Positions 1 through 8,888 of a stretch of 64,000 bases of DNA are shown here, in pieces. Source of the DNA: Thiohalocapsa sp. PB-PSB1 (GTDB taxonomy: Bacteria; Pseudomonadota; Gammaproteobacteria; Chromatiales; Chromatiaceae); assembly GCA_016745215.1 (NCBI GenBank), contig CP050890.1:1488001-1552000 (forward strand), written 5' to 3'. Position 1 is the stretch's first letter, and each line of letters opens with the position of its first letter. A program made the position numbers and the translations under genes. The notes beneath the pieces were generated by a model. That model made no database searches. It was not told where the DNA came from and saw nothing but the letters and a program-made list of their open reading frames with translations.

Positions 1-640
1 TGATTAGTGCTGGCTTGTGCCAGCAGTAACGCGCTGTTCGGGTGATCGAGGAGGTCGTGCCCCCGGCCTGCACCTAGGCTGTCGAAATCTGCAGTCTCAC
101 TAAAACAAGCGCTTCCCGGTTGATGGATGCTTAGTCGGTGTCGGGATCGGTGTCAAGGTCGGAATTCGGGATTGGTATCGAGCTGGCTGCTTTGATCGAT
201 GAGCGGATTCGATTCCGATAGCGACCCCGACACCGATGAGGCTTCCCCAGTGCGTTCGATGATGCAATCCAAGACCCGGAATCGGTTTGGCATCAAAACT
301 CAGGACATTTCGACAACCTAGCCTGCACCTGTCGCCAACAGAACCCGGAGCAGAGTTGGCGTTGAACCGAAACAACCGCTCGCCTAGTATTTGATCCATA
401 ACATGGTTTGCGCGTTTGGAACCGATGTTGCACACCCTAGTTCAATGCGGATCGAGCCAATGGTTGGCTGCTCGCTCGCGATGATGCGATACAGACTATG
501 AAAGCATTCGCGATCTGTGGCGAAAAGTGATTCACCACAGAGAACACAATGCGAGTCTTTGTCTGTGTACTCTGTGTCTCTGTGGTAAAAATAGCGTGCC
601 GTGCCAATTCCCGCAATACTTGCGCAGTCTCCATCGTCTG
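1..640. other. Intergenic, no gene seen
   Basis: I see no convincing coding frame. Short open frames on the minus strand have no ribosome site or recognisable motif. Positions about 135-225 are a degenerate run of ATCGG/GGTATCG-like words. The same kind of run recurs in other gaps (3815-3860, 12598-12625, 12995-13030, 13455-13505, 43493-43520). Confidence 0.6.
534..586. repeat. CACAGAG-type palindromic repeat
   Basis: The arm ACCACAGAGAACACA (534-548) matches the reverse complement of 564-586, which ends CTGTGTCTCTGTGGT. The two arms could fold into a long imperfect hairpin. Palindromes with this CACAGAG wording are a common dispersed intergenic type in bacteria. Function is unknown. Confidence 0.6.
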
Positions 641-675
641 TGATAATTTAATCTAAATGAAAACAATTCTTATTC
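641..675 (+). promoter_or_regulatory. Probable Fur binding site upstream of feoABC
   Basis: An exact Fur half-site TGATAAT lies at 641-647. It is followed by TGAAAACAATTCTTA at 658-672, which matches about 10 of 14 positions of the 7-1-7 consensus TGATAAT-N-ATTATCA. The site sits about 90 bp before the feoA start, where iron repression of feo operons is usual. Assignment is by eye. Confidence 0.5.
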
Positions 676-763
676 AGCATTCACGATCTCCATGCCAGAT
701 CCCACTCCAGCCCCCACGCCAGTCCCGGTCTCGATCCTGTCCAATTCACTCAGGAGTATGGCA

Positions 764-1069
764 ATGCAGCAGTCCGTCATGAAACCTGTACCACTCAGTG
801 TTCTGCCCGTGGGTGCGCGCGCGCGTATTGTCCAGATCCACGGCGGCCGGGGATTGGTACGCAAGTTGCTCGCTTTGGGATTGCGGATTGGCAGCGAGGT
901 GCGCCTGGAGCACCACCGGGGCCGTGGTTTGGTCGTTTCGAGCGGCGCTGCGCGGGTCGCGCTTGGTGGCGGCATTGTCGAAAAGCTGTTTGTGCAGCCA
1001 CTGGTCGATGTCGACGCGGATGTTGGCGATTCGCTTCAACATCATCCGACCGGTGATCGCGACACCTGA
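764..1069 (+). CDS. feoA: FeoA ferrous iron transport protein A
   Basis: A cytoplasmic SH3-like accessory protein of the FeoB ferrous iron transporter, first gene of feoABC. The 101-residue product has the FeoA core: 'LPVGARARIVQIHGGRG', then LLALGLRIGSEV and a small C-terminal beta region ending 'GGGIVEKLFV'. FeoA is usually 75-85 residues, so there is a short tail. I chose the ATG at 764 because AGGAG (752-756) lies 7 nt upstream; ATG 779 is also possible. A longer reading from 692 would begin in a Pro/Thr-rich stretch made by an intergenic repeat and is unlikely. Expected to be induced by low iron through the upstream Fur-like site. Confidence 0.9.
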   Translation: MQQSVMKPVPLSVLPVGARARIVQIHGGRGLVRKLLALGLRIGSEVRLEHHRGRGLVVSSGAARVALGGGIVEKLFVQPLVDVDADVGDSLQHHPTGDRDT

Positions 1070-1125
1070 CCCCTGCACGATCCGCGCGCATTCCTTGCGT
1101 TCCTTAATGTTTGGTATCCCTTTCC

Positions 1126-3492
1126 ATGACCATCTCTGACCCATCCCATGATCTCCCCGCGGGCAGCAAACGTCCCTTGACGTTGGCCTTGGCCGGCAAT
1201 CCCAATTGCGGCAAGTCGGCTTTGTTTAATGCCTTGACCGGTATTCGCCAGACCACCGGTAACTGGCCAGGCGTCACGGTGGAACGCAAGGAGGGGCGCT
1301 TCGAGCTCGATGGCCGGCTGGTGCGGGCGATCGATTTGCCAGGCATCTATTCGCTAGATACCGATTCCATGGATGAACTCGTCACGCGTAACTATTTGTT
1401 GTCTCGCGATGCCGATTTGATCGTCAACGTGGTAGACGCGTCCAACTTGGAACGCAACCTATACATGACGGTGCAATTACTGGAGATGGGCGTCCCGATC
1501 GTCATTGCGCTGAATATGATGGACGTGGCGCGCAAGCGCGACATCGAGATCGATACCCCATTGCTGGCAGAGCAGCTCGGCTGTCCGGTGGTGCCTGTGG
1601 TGGCCGTCACTAAAGAAGGGATCACTGAACTCAATGCGCGGGCTCTAGCGGTGGTGGCGGGCAAAGAACGCGGCGGCTTTCCGCTGGCCCACGAGGAATG
1701 TGTCGACCAGGCGGTCGCCGACCTTGCACCCAGGCTCGCCGCTTGCGATGGCGACAGCAATGCCCGCTGGCTGGCGTTGAAGTTGCTGGAGGGAGACCTG
1801 GCCGCCGAAGCTCTGATCGATGGCGGGATCGACGAGCCGCTGCGCGAACGAGTCCAGCATTGGCGCCAGGCGATCGCCGAGCGTAGCGGCGAGGATGCTG
1901 ACATCCACATCGCCGATACCCGCTTTGGCCATGCGCATGCGCTCGCCCGGCGCGTTGTGCAACAACGCGGACGTGCCGGGCGCACGTTATCAGATGCCAT
2001 CGATCGGGTAGTATTGAGCCGTATCTGGGGCATCCCGCTGTTTCTCGCGGTGATGTACCTGATGTTCGTCTTCACTATTAATATCGGCGGCGCCTTTATC
2101 GACTTTTTCGACGGCGCGACAAATGCCCTGCTCGTCGATGGCCTGGGTGCCGCTCTGACTCATTTCGGCGCGCCCGATCTATTGCGGCTGGTGCTCGCGG
2201 ATGGAATCGGCGGCGGCCTGACCGTGGTGTCCACATTCATCCCCATCATCGCCAGCCTATATCTCTTCCTGTCGGCGTTGGAGGACTCCGGCTACATGGC
2301 GCGTGCCGCCTTTGTCATGGACCGATTCATGCGCTCCATCGGGTTGCCCGGCAAGGCGTTTGTGCCGTTGATCGTCGGCTTCGGCTGCAATGTGCCGGCA
2401 GTCATGGCCACGCGCACGCTGGAAAATGACCGCGAACGCAAGCTGACTATTTTAATGAATCCGTTTATGTCCTGCGGTGCGCGGCTACCGGTATACGTCT
2501 TATTCGCGGCAGCGTTTTTTCCCAACTCGGGCCAAAACCTGGTGTTCGCGCTCTATCTGACCGGCATCCTGGTCGCATTGCTGACCGGGCTCGTCATGAA
2601 GCGCACATTGCTGGCCGGCACCAGCACCGGTTTTATGATGGAATTGCCGCCCTATCATCTACCGACCCTGCGCGGCATAGTATTGCGCACCTGGGACCGG
2701 GTCGGCCTGTTCCTGCGCGAGGCTGGCCGGATCATCGTCATCATGGTATTGGCGCTGAATTTGCTCGGGGCTATTGGTACCGATGGCAGCTTTGATTCCG
2801 GCGACAGCGACTCATCCGTGCTGGCTGCCGTGAGCCGTGTGGCCACCCCGATGTTCGCCCCCATGGGTATCGAACAAGATAACTGGCCGGCGGTGCTTGG
2901 CATCTTCTCCGGTATGCTCGCCAAAGAGGTCATCGTTGGCACGCTTGACACGGTGTATGGCCGCATCGCCACTGAAAACCAGCCGGCGCAAACCGCGCAA
3001 TCGTTTGAACTCGGCGCTGCATTGATTGCCGCGGCGGCCACGATACCCCAGAATCTGGCCGCTGTCGGTCGCAATCTGAGCGATCCGCTGGGACTGCGTG
3101 TGGGCAATCTCGCAGATCGCGAGGCGGCAGCCGCGGACCAGGCGGTCGCCAGCGGTACGTTCGGCACCATGGAGGCACGCTTCGATGGGCGCGCTGGCGC
3201 CTTCGCTTATTTGTTGTTCGTGCTGCTGTACTTCCCGTGCGTGGCAACCATTGCCGCTATCGTGCGCGAGACCGGTGCCGCCTGGGCAACATTTGTCGCC
3301 ATCTGGACAACCGGGATCGCCTACCTTGCCTCGACCCTGTTCTACCAGGCCGCTACCTTTGAACGCCATCCCTGGTTCTCGACGACCTGGATACTGGTGC
3401 TGATCTTGGTTCTGATCGCGGTGTTTGCGGGGCTGCGCATCTGGGCGCGCCGTGGGAGCGGTTTGATGCAGCCGGTGCAGACCAGTACCTGA
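1126..3492 (+). CDS. feoB: FeoB ferrous iron transporter
   Basis: GTP-dependent Fe(II) permease of the inner membrane. The 788-residue product begins with a cytosolic G domain: G1 GNPNCGKS near residue 24, G3 DLPG, G4 NMMD. A helical GDI-like domain follows, then the membrane part with two Gate motifs, including 'GFGCNVPAVMATRTLEN' and 'NPFMSCGARLPVYVLF', each with the conserved Cys. Length fits the family (about 770). A TTG at 1111 would add five residues; ATG 1126 is preferred although no strong ribosome site is visible. Lies 56 bp after feoA and 11 bp before feoC, so one operon. Confidence 0.96.
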   Translation: MTISDPSHDLPAGSKRPLTLALAGNPNCGKSALFNALTGIRQTTGNWPGVTVERKEGRFELDGRLVRAIDLPGIYSLDTDSMDELVTRNYLLSRDADLIVNVVDASNLERNLYMTVQLLEMGVPIVIALNMMDVARKRDIEIDTPLLAEQLGCPVVPVVAVTKEGITELNARALAVVAGKERGGFPLAHEECVDQAVADLAPRLAACDGDSNARWLALKLLEGDLAAEALIDGGIDEPLRERVQHWRQAIAERSGEDADIHIADTRFGHAHALARRVVQQRGRAGRTLSDAIDRVVLSRIWGIPLFLAVMYLMFVFTINIGGAFIDFFDGATNALLVDGLGAALTHFGAPDLLRLVLADGIGGGLTVVSTFIPIIASLYLFLSALEDSGYMARAAFVMDRFMRSIGLPGKAFVPLIVGFGCNVPAVMATRTLENDRERKLTILMNPFMSCGARLPVYVLFAAAFFPNSGQNLVFALYLTGILVALLTGLVMKRTLLAGTSTGFMMELPPYHLPTLRGIVLRTWDRVGLFLREAGRIIVIMVLALNLLGAIGTDGSFDSGDSDSSVLAAVSRVATPMFAPMGIEQDNWPAVLGIFSGMLAKEVIVGTLDTVYGRIATENQPAQTAQSFELGAALIAAAATIPQNLAAVGRNLSDPLGLRVGNLADREAAAADQAVASGTFGTMEARFDGRAGAFAYLLFVLLYFPCVATIAAIVRETGAAWATFVAIWTTGIAYLASTLFYQAATFERHPWFSTTWILVLILVLIAVFAGLRIWARRGSGLMQPVQTST

Positions 3493-3503
3493 AGGATACG
3501 AGC

Positions 3504-3737
3504 ATGCTATCCGAATTGAAGCGTTATCTAAGCCAACGTTGCGTGGCCAGCTTGTCCGATATTGCATTGCATCTGGAGGTGGAGCCCGAGGTCGCCCGCG
3601 CCATGCTCGAACGTTGGATCGCCAAAGGACAGGTGCGGCGACTCACCGCCAACGATCGCTGTAGTGGCTGCGACCTGTGTCTGCCTGGCGCTCAGGAACT
3701 GTATTGCTGGAGAGCCTCGCAAGCAACCTGCTCGTAA
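3504..3737 (+). CDS. feoC: FeoC-like winged-helix protein
   Basis: Small (77 residues) FeoC-type protein at the end of feoABC. The N-terminal 60 residues form a winged-helix pattern (LSDIALHLEVEPEVARAMLERWI). They are followed by a Cys cluster, CSGCDLCLPGAQELYC, the region that binds an Fe-S cluster in studied FeoC proteins. FeoC is thought to protect or modulate FeoB. The ATG is preceded by GAAGGATACGAGC, giving a fair ribosome site. Confidence 0.88.
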   Translation: MLSELKRYLSQRCVASLSDIALHLEVEPEVARAMLERWIAKGQVRRLTANDRCSGCDLCLPGAQELYCWRASQATCS

Positions 3738-4185
3738 ACTTAGCAGTATTCTGCGTCCAGGCCTGCTGCTAAAACTTGCCCGTGACGCTTACCAGAATAC
3801 CTGTTTTGCCTTCATCCACATCGGGATCGGAATCACCATCGAGACTGAACTCGAAACCGCCCTACTCATCTCCACGCAGGGCTCCGTCCCTTCGACCTAC
3901 TGGGAGCGCCGGCTTTCCAGCCGGCTTCGCCTGATGCGGGCTTAATGCCTGTAGCAGGCGAGCTTGCGGACGGGCCGGCTAGAAAGCCGGCGGTCCCGGT
4001 GAGCCGGGCCGGCTAGACCGCCGCGACGCCAGACTGCGACCTTCGCTGTCCTTCAGGCCGCAGTTTGGCGCGTACTGTGCTTAACGATGGGCGCGCAAAC
4101 CAGGTCGACACCAGCACAGGAAAACAACAAATCATAGGGCTCGGCGCCGGATGCGCCGTGCCCTATTTGTCGTCCCCGTGTTGGG
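3738..4185. repeat. Gap with two GCCGGCT hairpins, no gene
   Basis: Two hairpins share the same stem: GCCGGCT-TTCC-AGCCGGC at 3908-3925 and GCCGGCT-AGAA-AGCCGGC at 3974-3991. They are separated by a 'GTAGCAGGCGAGCTTGCGGAC' type REP-like stretch. They lie between convergent feoC and hsp20, so they could end transcription or act as a REP-like unit. No T-tract follows, so a classical terminator is not shown. ATCGGAATC-like words occur at 3820-3850. Confidence 0.55.
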
Positions 4186-4188
4186 ATG

Positions 4189-4584
4189 TTATCCGACGCG
4201 TACCTCGATCTTGCGCGGGCGCACCTCCGCGCGCTTCGGAATACGCAGTTTAAGTACCCCGTCGTTCAGGCTGGCGTCGATGTTTTCAGTTTCCAGCTCG
4301 CGGCTCAACGAAAAATTGCGGCTGTAGCGCGTTGCGCGCACGTCCGCGTACAGAGCCTCTATTCCCTCCGGCATGGCAAACTGTACATCGCCTTCGACGA
4401 GCAGCTGATCATTGTCCACCTGGATGCGCAGCCGGTCCTTGGATACGCCGGGCATATCTGCTTCCAGGATAATGCCTTCTGCGTCTTCGTAGATATTCAC
4501 CGGAGGCCGCAGTGCCTGGATGTTCTCGGAACTGTTCTGCATTTTGGTGGATTCGCGGTTCATCATGTCAGTCTTGTCGTTCAT
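4189..4584 (-). CDS. Small heat-shock protein (Hsp20), second of pair
   Basis: ATP-independent holdase of the alpha-crystallin/Hsp20 family (131 residues). The conserved domain spans about residues 25-128: PPVNIYEDAEGIILEADMPG at its start, then 'YSRNFSLSRELETENIDASL' and the C-terminal A-x-x-x-D-GVLKLRIPK motif. GGGAGG precedes the ATG at good spacing. Only 18 bp separate it from the first hsp20 gene, so they are co-transcribed. Such pairs usually co-assemble on unfolding proteins. Regulation may include the CIRCE promoter about 1.3 kb upstream. Confidence 0.93.
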   Translation of the reverse strand: MNDKTDMMNRESTKMQNSSENIQALRPPVNIYEDAEGIILEADMPGVSKDRLRIQVDNDQLLVEGDVQFAMPEGIEALYADVRATRYSRNFSLSRELETENIDASLNDGVLKLRIPKRAEVRPRKIEVRVG

Positions 4585-4602
4585 AGCTTGAAATCCTCCC
4601 GG

Positions 4603-5046
4603 TTACTTGACCTGGATCTGACGTGGCTTAGATGCTTCGCTTCGCTGCACGGCAATTCGCAGTATGCCGTCGTTGTAACGAGCATCGACCTTGTCCGGGT
4701 CTACATCTTCAGGCAGGGAGATGACCCGACGGAATGCTCCGCTGAATCGCTCGCGACGGTAAAACTCGGCGTTCTCCGGGATGTCGACCTTGCGTTCTCC
4801 GGCAACGGTGAGCAGATTCTGCTGGATGGAAATATCCAGCGTCTTGGGATCGATTCCGGCGACGAAAATGTACACCTCAACGCCATCGCCGGTGGAGCCG
4901 ATGTTGATGGGTGGAAAGGTTCCCCGCGCGACGGAGCGGATACCCGCTGGCCAACTTCCGCGGCCGAAAAATTCATCCATGTCATATTGCACGCGCCTGA
5001 GGTCGTCGAGCAGGCTGCTGTCAAAATTCGTCAGGCTTGCGAACAT
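4603..5046 (-). CDS. Small heat-shock protein (Hsp20), first of pair
   Basis: Second Hsp20-family holdase, 147 residues. The N-terminal arm (MFASLTNFDSSLLDDLRRVQ) is followed by an alpha-crystallin domain from 'FPPINIGSTGDGVEVYIFVAG' through FSGAFRRVISLPEDVD to the DGILRIAV motif, with a short IQVK tail. An ATG also lies at 5052, but GAGGAGGT (5053-5060) directly abuts it, whereas the ATG at 5046 has 6-nt spacing, so 5046 is preferred. It differs clearly from its neighbour in sequence, so the pair is not a recent duplication. Confidence 0.93.
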   Translation of the reverse strand: MFASLTNFDSSLLDDLRRVQYDMDEFFGRGSWPAGIRSVARGTFPPINIGSTGDGVEVYIFVAGIDPKTLDISIQQNLLTVAGERKVDIPENAEFYRRERFSGAFRRVISLPEDVDPDKVDARYNDGILRIAVQRSEASKPRQIQVK

Positions 5047-5052
5047 GGTCAT

Positions 5053-5494
5053 ACCTCCTCACAGGATGTGTGAATGATGCCCAGGGCGAATCCGAGCTAG
5101 GCTTGGCCACTTGAACCACTACCGGTCCATTCCCTGAAGGGCTGCCTGCCCCCGGGCGTATATGGCGAGACGTTGCGATTCGCCCTGGGCTTGTTTGGTC
5201 ATCAGTTCAATTGTTCGTTGTCTCTGGCCCCCGCGTCTTGCGCAGATGCGGTCGCACCATTGTTGTTGACCCCCTCCTCGACGACACTGGCCTGTCCAGA
5301 TGCTTGCTGGAACCAGCTCACGGCGAGCTCCCGGAATCCGCGAATCTTGCTGCCTGCCGCTGCGCTGTTTTCAATTGTTAGCCTAACGGCCGCAATCTCG
5401 TCTCGCGCACCCAGGTCGGCCTATTGGTCGCCGATCAGAGAACGATCATCGTCCTTGTCTCCTGTTACTGGAAACGAAGTTCAATCAATACAGT
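5053..5494 (-). other. Gap with possible decayed coding remnant
   Basis: No intact gene. On the minus strand a protein-like acidic frame ends at 5202 and stays open back to an in-frame TAG near 5432. It contains words such as RDEIAAVRLTIENSAAAG but has no start codon of its own. It could be the tail of a decayed gene in the heat-shock transcript; I cannot name the family. Confidence 0.3.
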
Positions 5495-5815
5495 TCAGTT
5501 AAATGTACCTCTCACCACAGGTAGAGCAACAGCGTTAAAGCACCACCGATGAAGACGTCCGGCAGTCTGTCGGTCGTAGCCAAAAAATTCGCGATGATGG
5601 AAGCGCGTAGGTTCAATCGGGCGGTTGCAGCAACCGTTTGAGCCCGGGGAAAAGCTGAATGTTCTCGACGCCCGGGCGCGGTGTTGCGCCTGATTGGCGC
5701 GAAACCACGAACGGTGGTCTCGTCGCGATCGGATGAGTTGAAGTAGTTTGGCGACGGCGCTGATGCCGACCGGCTGAAGCGTTCGCCGCGTCTGTTGCAA
5801 GAGACATGTGTTCAT
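5495..5815 (-). pseudogene. Decayed small ORF behind CIRCE promoter
   Basis: An ATG at 5815 has a strong AGGAGG ribosome site and follows the CIRCE promoter by about 50 bp, so a gene is expected here. However, the 106-residue frame is rich in Arg/Cys and matches nothing I know. A different minus-strand frame at its 3' end reads like a membrane helix (LPDVFIGGALTLLLYLW), which suggests one or more frameshifts in a once longer gene. A weak resemblance to a cation-diffusion-facilitator segment is not enough for an assignment. Confidence 0.35.
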
Positions 5816-5864
5816 GACAGTTTGCCTCCTGTAGTTGACTCCTGCTTGTGCTTGCGTGTTGTTG

Positions 5865-5891
5865 TTAGCGCTCTCTGCTGATGAGTGCTAA
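5865..5891 (-). promoter_or_regulatory. CIRCE operator (HrcA binding site)
   Basis: Inverted repeat TTAGCGCTC-N9-GAGTGCTAA. The consensus CIRCE element is TTAGCACTC-N9-GAGTGCTAA, so this site has one mismatch and exact 9-9-9 spacing. It sits directly downstream of a sigma70 promoter reading towards the hsp20 genes. HrcA repression relieved by heat is the expected control. Confidence 0.85.
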
Positions 5892-5893
5892 AA

Positions 5894-5921
5894 AGTCTAG
5901 CCAATTTTTTTACCCTGTCAA
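5894..5921 (-). promoter_or_regulatory. Sigma70 promoter of the heat-shock transcript
   Basis: On the minus strand, TTGACA (5921-5916, perfect -35) is followed after 16 bp by TAGACT (5899-5894, 4/6 -10), immediately before the CIRCE operator. The -35 and spacer overlap the last codons and stop of the GGDEF-EAL gene, so the heat-shock promoter is embedded in its 3' end. Confidence 0.75.
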
Positions 5922-8321
5922 GCCCGCTTCCAGAACATCGGTTATCGCCGACGTTTGCATCGGACGGCCGAAATAGTAACCCTGGGCTTGGTCGCAGCCC
6001 ATGCTCCTTAGCAACTTGGCTTGGGCTTCGGTTTCCACGCCCTCGGCGATGGTCGCGAGTCCGAGGGCGCTGCCAAGGGCGATGGTGACGCGGACAATTT
6101 CGGCGTCGTTCGCATTTTCCACCATGTTCTGCACAAAGGTTCGGTCGATTTTGATCTTGTCTACTTGAAACCGGCGCAGATAGGCCAGTGACGAAAAGCC
6201 AGTTCCGAAGTCGTCAATGCTGAACTGTATGCCATGTCCCGCTAGCCGGGCGATGACAGCGAGGTTTTCGTCGGTGGCTCCCATAAACAGGCTCTCGGTG
6301 AACTCCAGTTCGAGCCGGTCGCCGCAAATTCCGGGTTTTGACAGCAGTCCGATGACTTGTTCACAGAATCCATCCGAGCGCAGCTGTACCGGCGAGACGT
6401 TGACGGCGATTCGCTCAGGCGCAATGCCCCGGCTCTGCCAGACAGCCGTCTGTTGGCAAGCCTGCTCCAAAACCCAATACCCAAGCGTCTCGATCAGCCC
6501 ATGCTTTTCTGCAATGGGGATGAATTCCGCCGGTGAGATGACGCCAAGCGAGGCATGCTTCCAGCGGGCGAGGACTTCCATACCGACGATGCGGCCATCG
6601 TGCAAGTCGATCTGGGGCTGGTAGGCAAGTGACAGCTCGTTGCGTTCGATCGCAAGGACTAGATCGCTTGTCAAGGTCATCTCACGCTGCAGTTGCGTCG
6701 TCATCTGGTCCTCGAAGAAGGCCAGGCTGTTGGACCCCGCCTCCTTGGCCTTGTAGAGGGCTACATCTGCTTGCGTCATCAAGACATCCACTTCGAGCGA
6801 ATCGTCATTGCCGATCACGACGCCCACGCAGGTTCCCACCCTAACCCTGTTTGTACTCAGGCTGAAAGGCTCCTGCAGGACATCGATGAAGCGTCGGGCA
6901 AGTATCGATGCCTCTTCCATGTCCTGGATGCCCTCTTGAATAACAGCGAATTCATCGCCGCCGAAGCGCGCGATGGTGTCCGATGGACGCGAAATCGCCA
7001 GAAATCGCGCGGCGACCTCGCACAGCAGGGCGTCACCAACCGGATGGCCAAGGCTGTCGTTGATGTACTTAAAATGGTCCAGATCCAAAAAATGAACCGC
7101 GAATCTGGTCTGGCCGCGCGCCGAGCGTGCGATTGCAAGAGCGAGCCGATCCTTAAACAGACGCCTGTTCGGCAGGTTGGTGAGTGCATCGTGGTAGGCG
7201 AGATGCTCGATCTCGGCCTCGGTGCGTTTGCGCTCGCTGATATCGTAGCGCAGGCCCTGCATCAACACTGGTTGGTTTTGTTCATCTCGGATTGGCCGAG
7301 CCTCGTCGCGAATCCAGACGACCTGTCCGTCACGATGAAGCATGCGGTATTCGCAGACGAGGTCGATGCCCTTGCGTTGGCTGTTGTCGATCAGGTCCAG
7401 GACGTGCCGACGGTCTTCGTAATGAAGGCGCTCGGCAAATAGCTCGGGGTGTTCGATCCACTGCTCCGGTGGATAGCCCAGGATGCGTTCAACCTGGGGG
7501 CTGATGTAGAGAATGGCTCCATCCGATGCCACCTCGATGGTGTAGAGGATCGCTGAGATGCCCTCGACCAGGTCGCGCAGACGCGCCTCGGAGCGTCGCA
7601 GGGAATTGTCCCGCTCGCGAATGACGTTGAGCATGTTATTAAAAGAATCTACGAGTTGGCCGATTTCGTTAGCACCGCCGCCCTCTGCCGCAATCGCGAA
7701 ATCCTGACTGCTCGTGATCAGTGCCGCGGTATCTGCCAAGCGCACGATCGGTTCCGAGATCAGCCGCTGCAGGATGCTCGCCGACAAGATCGCCAATGCA
7801 ACCGCGCCGATTAAAATCGAGACCGCCACAAACAGATCGGTCCGGGTTTGCTTCTCCAGAACCGCGAGGCTGGTACGCAGTGTCAGCGTACCAATTCGCT
7901 CGTTGTCCACCTCAATGGGTTGTTCCAAGTCGAACGCGCTCTCGCTATGGCTTGCCGCCGTGGCGGACAACAGCTGGCAGCAACCCGGCAGGTTGCCGGA
8001 TGGGCGGCTATACGAGGCGAACAGCACTCCGGATGCGTCATAGATGCAAGCCGTTTGGATGCTTGGGCTTGCGTGGAGAGCCTCCAGGTTTTCGGTGGCG
8101 ACTTGCTGGTCGGCGAATGCCAGCGCGGCGGTGGATCGGTCGGCGATAAGCCTAGCCAGGGTTTGTTGCTCGGCGGTCAGGCGCGTCTTGGTCGCATGAT
8201 ACTGGTAGACCACACTCAGGGCAGTTGCGCCGACCAGGATGACCAAGGTGATGGCAGTGATGACGACTAACAGCTTTGTGCCGATCCGCAGACCGTTGAA
8301 CCAAGCGCGCCAGGCTATCAT
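5910..8321 (-). CDS. Membrane GGDEF-EAL c-di-GMP enzyme (CHASE8-HAMP-PAS)
   Basis: Inner-membrane protein of 803 residues for making and/or breaking c-di-GMP. Order: TM helix 14-38, CHASE8-like periplasmic sensor, TM helix about 165-187, HAMP, PAS (about 245-365), GGDEF (about 375-535), EAL (about 545-795). The cyclase site FGGDEFAV is intact, with an RPSD product-inhibition site five residues before it. The EAL domain has EVL in place of EAL but keeps VNVSPVQL, DDFGTGFS and AEGVET, so both activities are plausible. Its start overlaps the yfiR-like stop by 4 bp. The N-terminal sensor with YfiR upstream resembles YfiN control, in which the periplasmic partner holds the cyclase off. Confidence 0.92.
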   Translation of the reverse strand: MIAWRAWFNGLRIGTKLLVVITAITLVILVGATALSVVYQYHATKTRLTAEQQTLARLIADRSTAALAFADQQVATENLEALHASPSIQTACIYDASGVLFASYSRPSGNLPGCCQLLSATAASHSESAFDLEQPIEVDNERIGTLTLRTSLAVLEKQTRTDLFVAVSILIGAVALAILSASILQRLISEPIVRLADTAALITSSQDFAIAAEGGGANEIGQLVDSFNNMLNVIRERDNSLRRSEARLRDLVEGISAILYTIEVASDGAILYISPQVERILGYPPEQWIEHPELFAERLHYEDRRHVLDLIDNSQRKGIDLVCEYRMLHRDGQVVWIRDEARPIRDEQNQPVLMQGLRYDISERKRTEAEIEHLAYHDALTNLPNRRLFKDRLALAIARSARGQTRFAVHFLDLDHFKYINDSLGHPVGDALLCEVAARFLAISRPSDTIARFGGDEFAVIQEGIQDMEEASILARRFIDVLQEPFSLSTNRVRVGTCVGVVIGNDDSLEVDVLMTQADVALYKAKEAGSNSLAFFEDQMTTQLQREMTLTSDLVLAIERNELSLAYQPQIDLHDGRIVGMEVLARWKHASLGVISPAEFIPIAEKHGLIETLGYWVLEQACQQTAVWQSRGIAPERIAVNVSPVQLRSDGFCEQVIGLLSKPGICGDRLELEFTESLFMGATDENLAVIARLAGHGIQFSIDDFGTGFSSLAYLRRFQVDKIKIDRTFVQNMVENANDAEIVRVTIALGSALGLATIAEGVETEAQAKLLRSMGCDQAQGYYFGRPMQTSAITDVLEAGLTG

Positions 8322-8881
8322 CGATGCACCTCCGATGCGACTTCCAAGAGCTTCGAGCTCATACGCAGTCGGGAGCGGCGGACCGCGGCCAGATTCACCT
8401 CGAGGCGTACCTTTCCTCGATCGATGACAAAGCCGACCATGCCGCCATGCTTGGCAAAGCCCGGGAGTTCGCTGACCGTCAGCACGGGCGCAGTGCGGAG
8501 ACGGCGAAGAATCTTTGGCATGCGCTTTGCCTCCGAATCACTGATGAATAGCACGTGGCAGCCGCTCGCGTCGGCGTTCGGCTGCAGGTGGCGCAAGTGG
8601 ATGGAGCGCTTGCGTGCCCGCTTGCTGGACACCGGGGTTAGACTTGAGCCAAAGGGATCATGACCCAGGAGGCAGAGTTCATAGCTTGCGTCATCGCTGG
8701 AGAATGCCTGTTCTGGCCAGTCGACGAAGCGCAGGAAATTATACAGATAGGCCGCCTTGACACGATATTCCATGTCCGCCGCTGCCGACGTGGTGTACTG
8801 CGCCACCATCAGCGTGGCGAGCAGGCAAACTGCGGCGATTTTGCCCATTGTGCCAAGACGACCAGGGTACGCGAGGCGCAT
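8318..8881 (-). CDS. YfiR-like periplasmic protein (DUF4154)
   Basis: Secreted protein of the YfiR/DUF4154 family, 187 residues, with a signal peptide ending near TTSAAA and the family start motif VKAAYLYNFLRFVDWP. It has three Cys, as in YfiR, where disulfides matter for folding. In Pseudomonas YfiR represses the diguanylate cyclase YfiN from the periplasm. Here it is 4-bp overlapped with a CHASE8-GGDEF-EAL gene and follows a TonB receptor, a recurrent arrangement. The start at 8881 has weak AGG spacing and avoids overlap with the receptor; MGKIAAVC at 8848 is an alternative. Confidence 0.85.
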   Translation of the reverse strand: MRLAYPGRLGTMGKIAAVCLLATLMVAQYTTSAAADMEYRVKAAYLYNFLRFVDWPEQAFSSDDASYELCLLGHDPFGSSLTPVSSKRARKRSIHLRHLQPNADASGCHVLFISDSEAKRMPKILRRLRTAPVLTVSELPGFAKHGGMVGFVIDRGKVRLEVNLAAVRRSRLRMSSKLLEVASEVHR

Positions 8882-8888
8882 GCGCAGC

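Noticed and set aside
692..763. Longer FeoA start
   Set aside because: The extra residues are a Pro/Thr-rich run coded by an intergenic repeat, whereas AGGAG sits correctly before ATG 764.
5173..5502. 109-residue plus-strand ORF
   Set aside because: Biased composition and no ribosome site; the opposite strand reads more protein-like though it too is broken.
6693..7442. 249-residue plus-strand ORF opposite the GGDEF domain
   Set aside because: Shadow of the minus-strand GGDEF-EAL gene.
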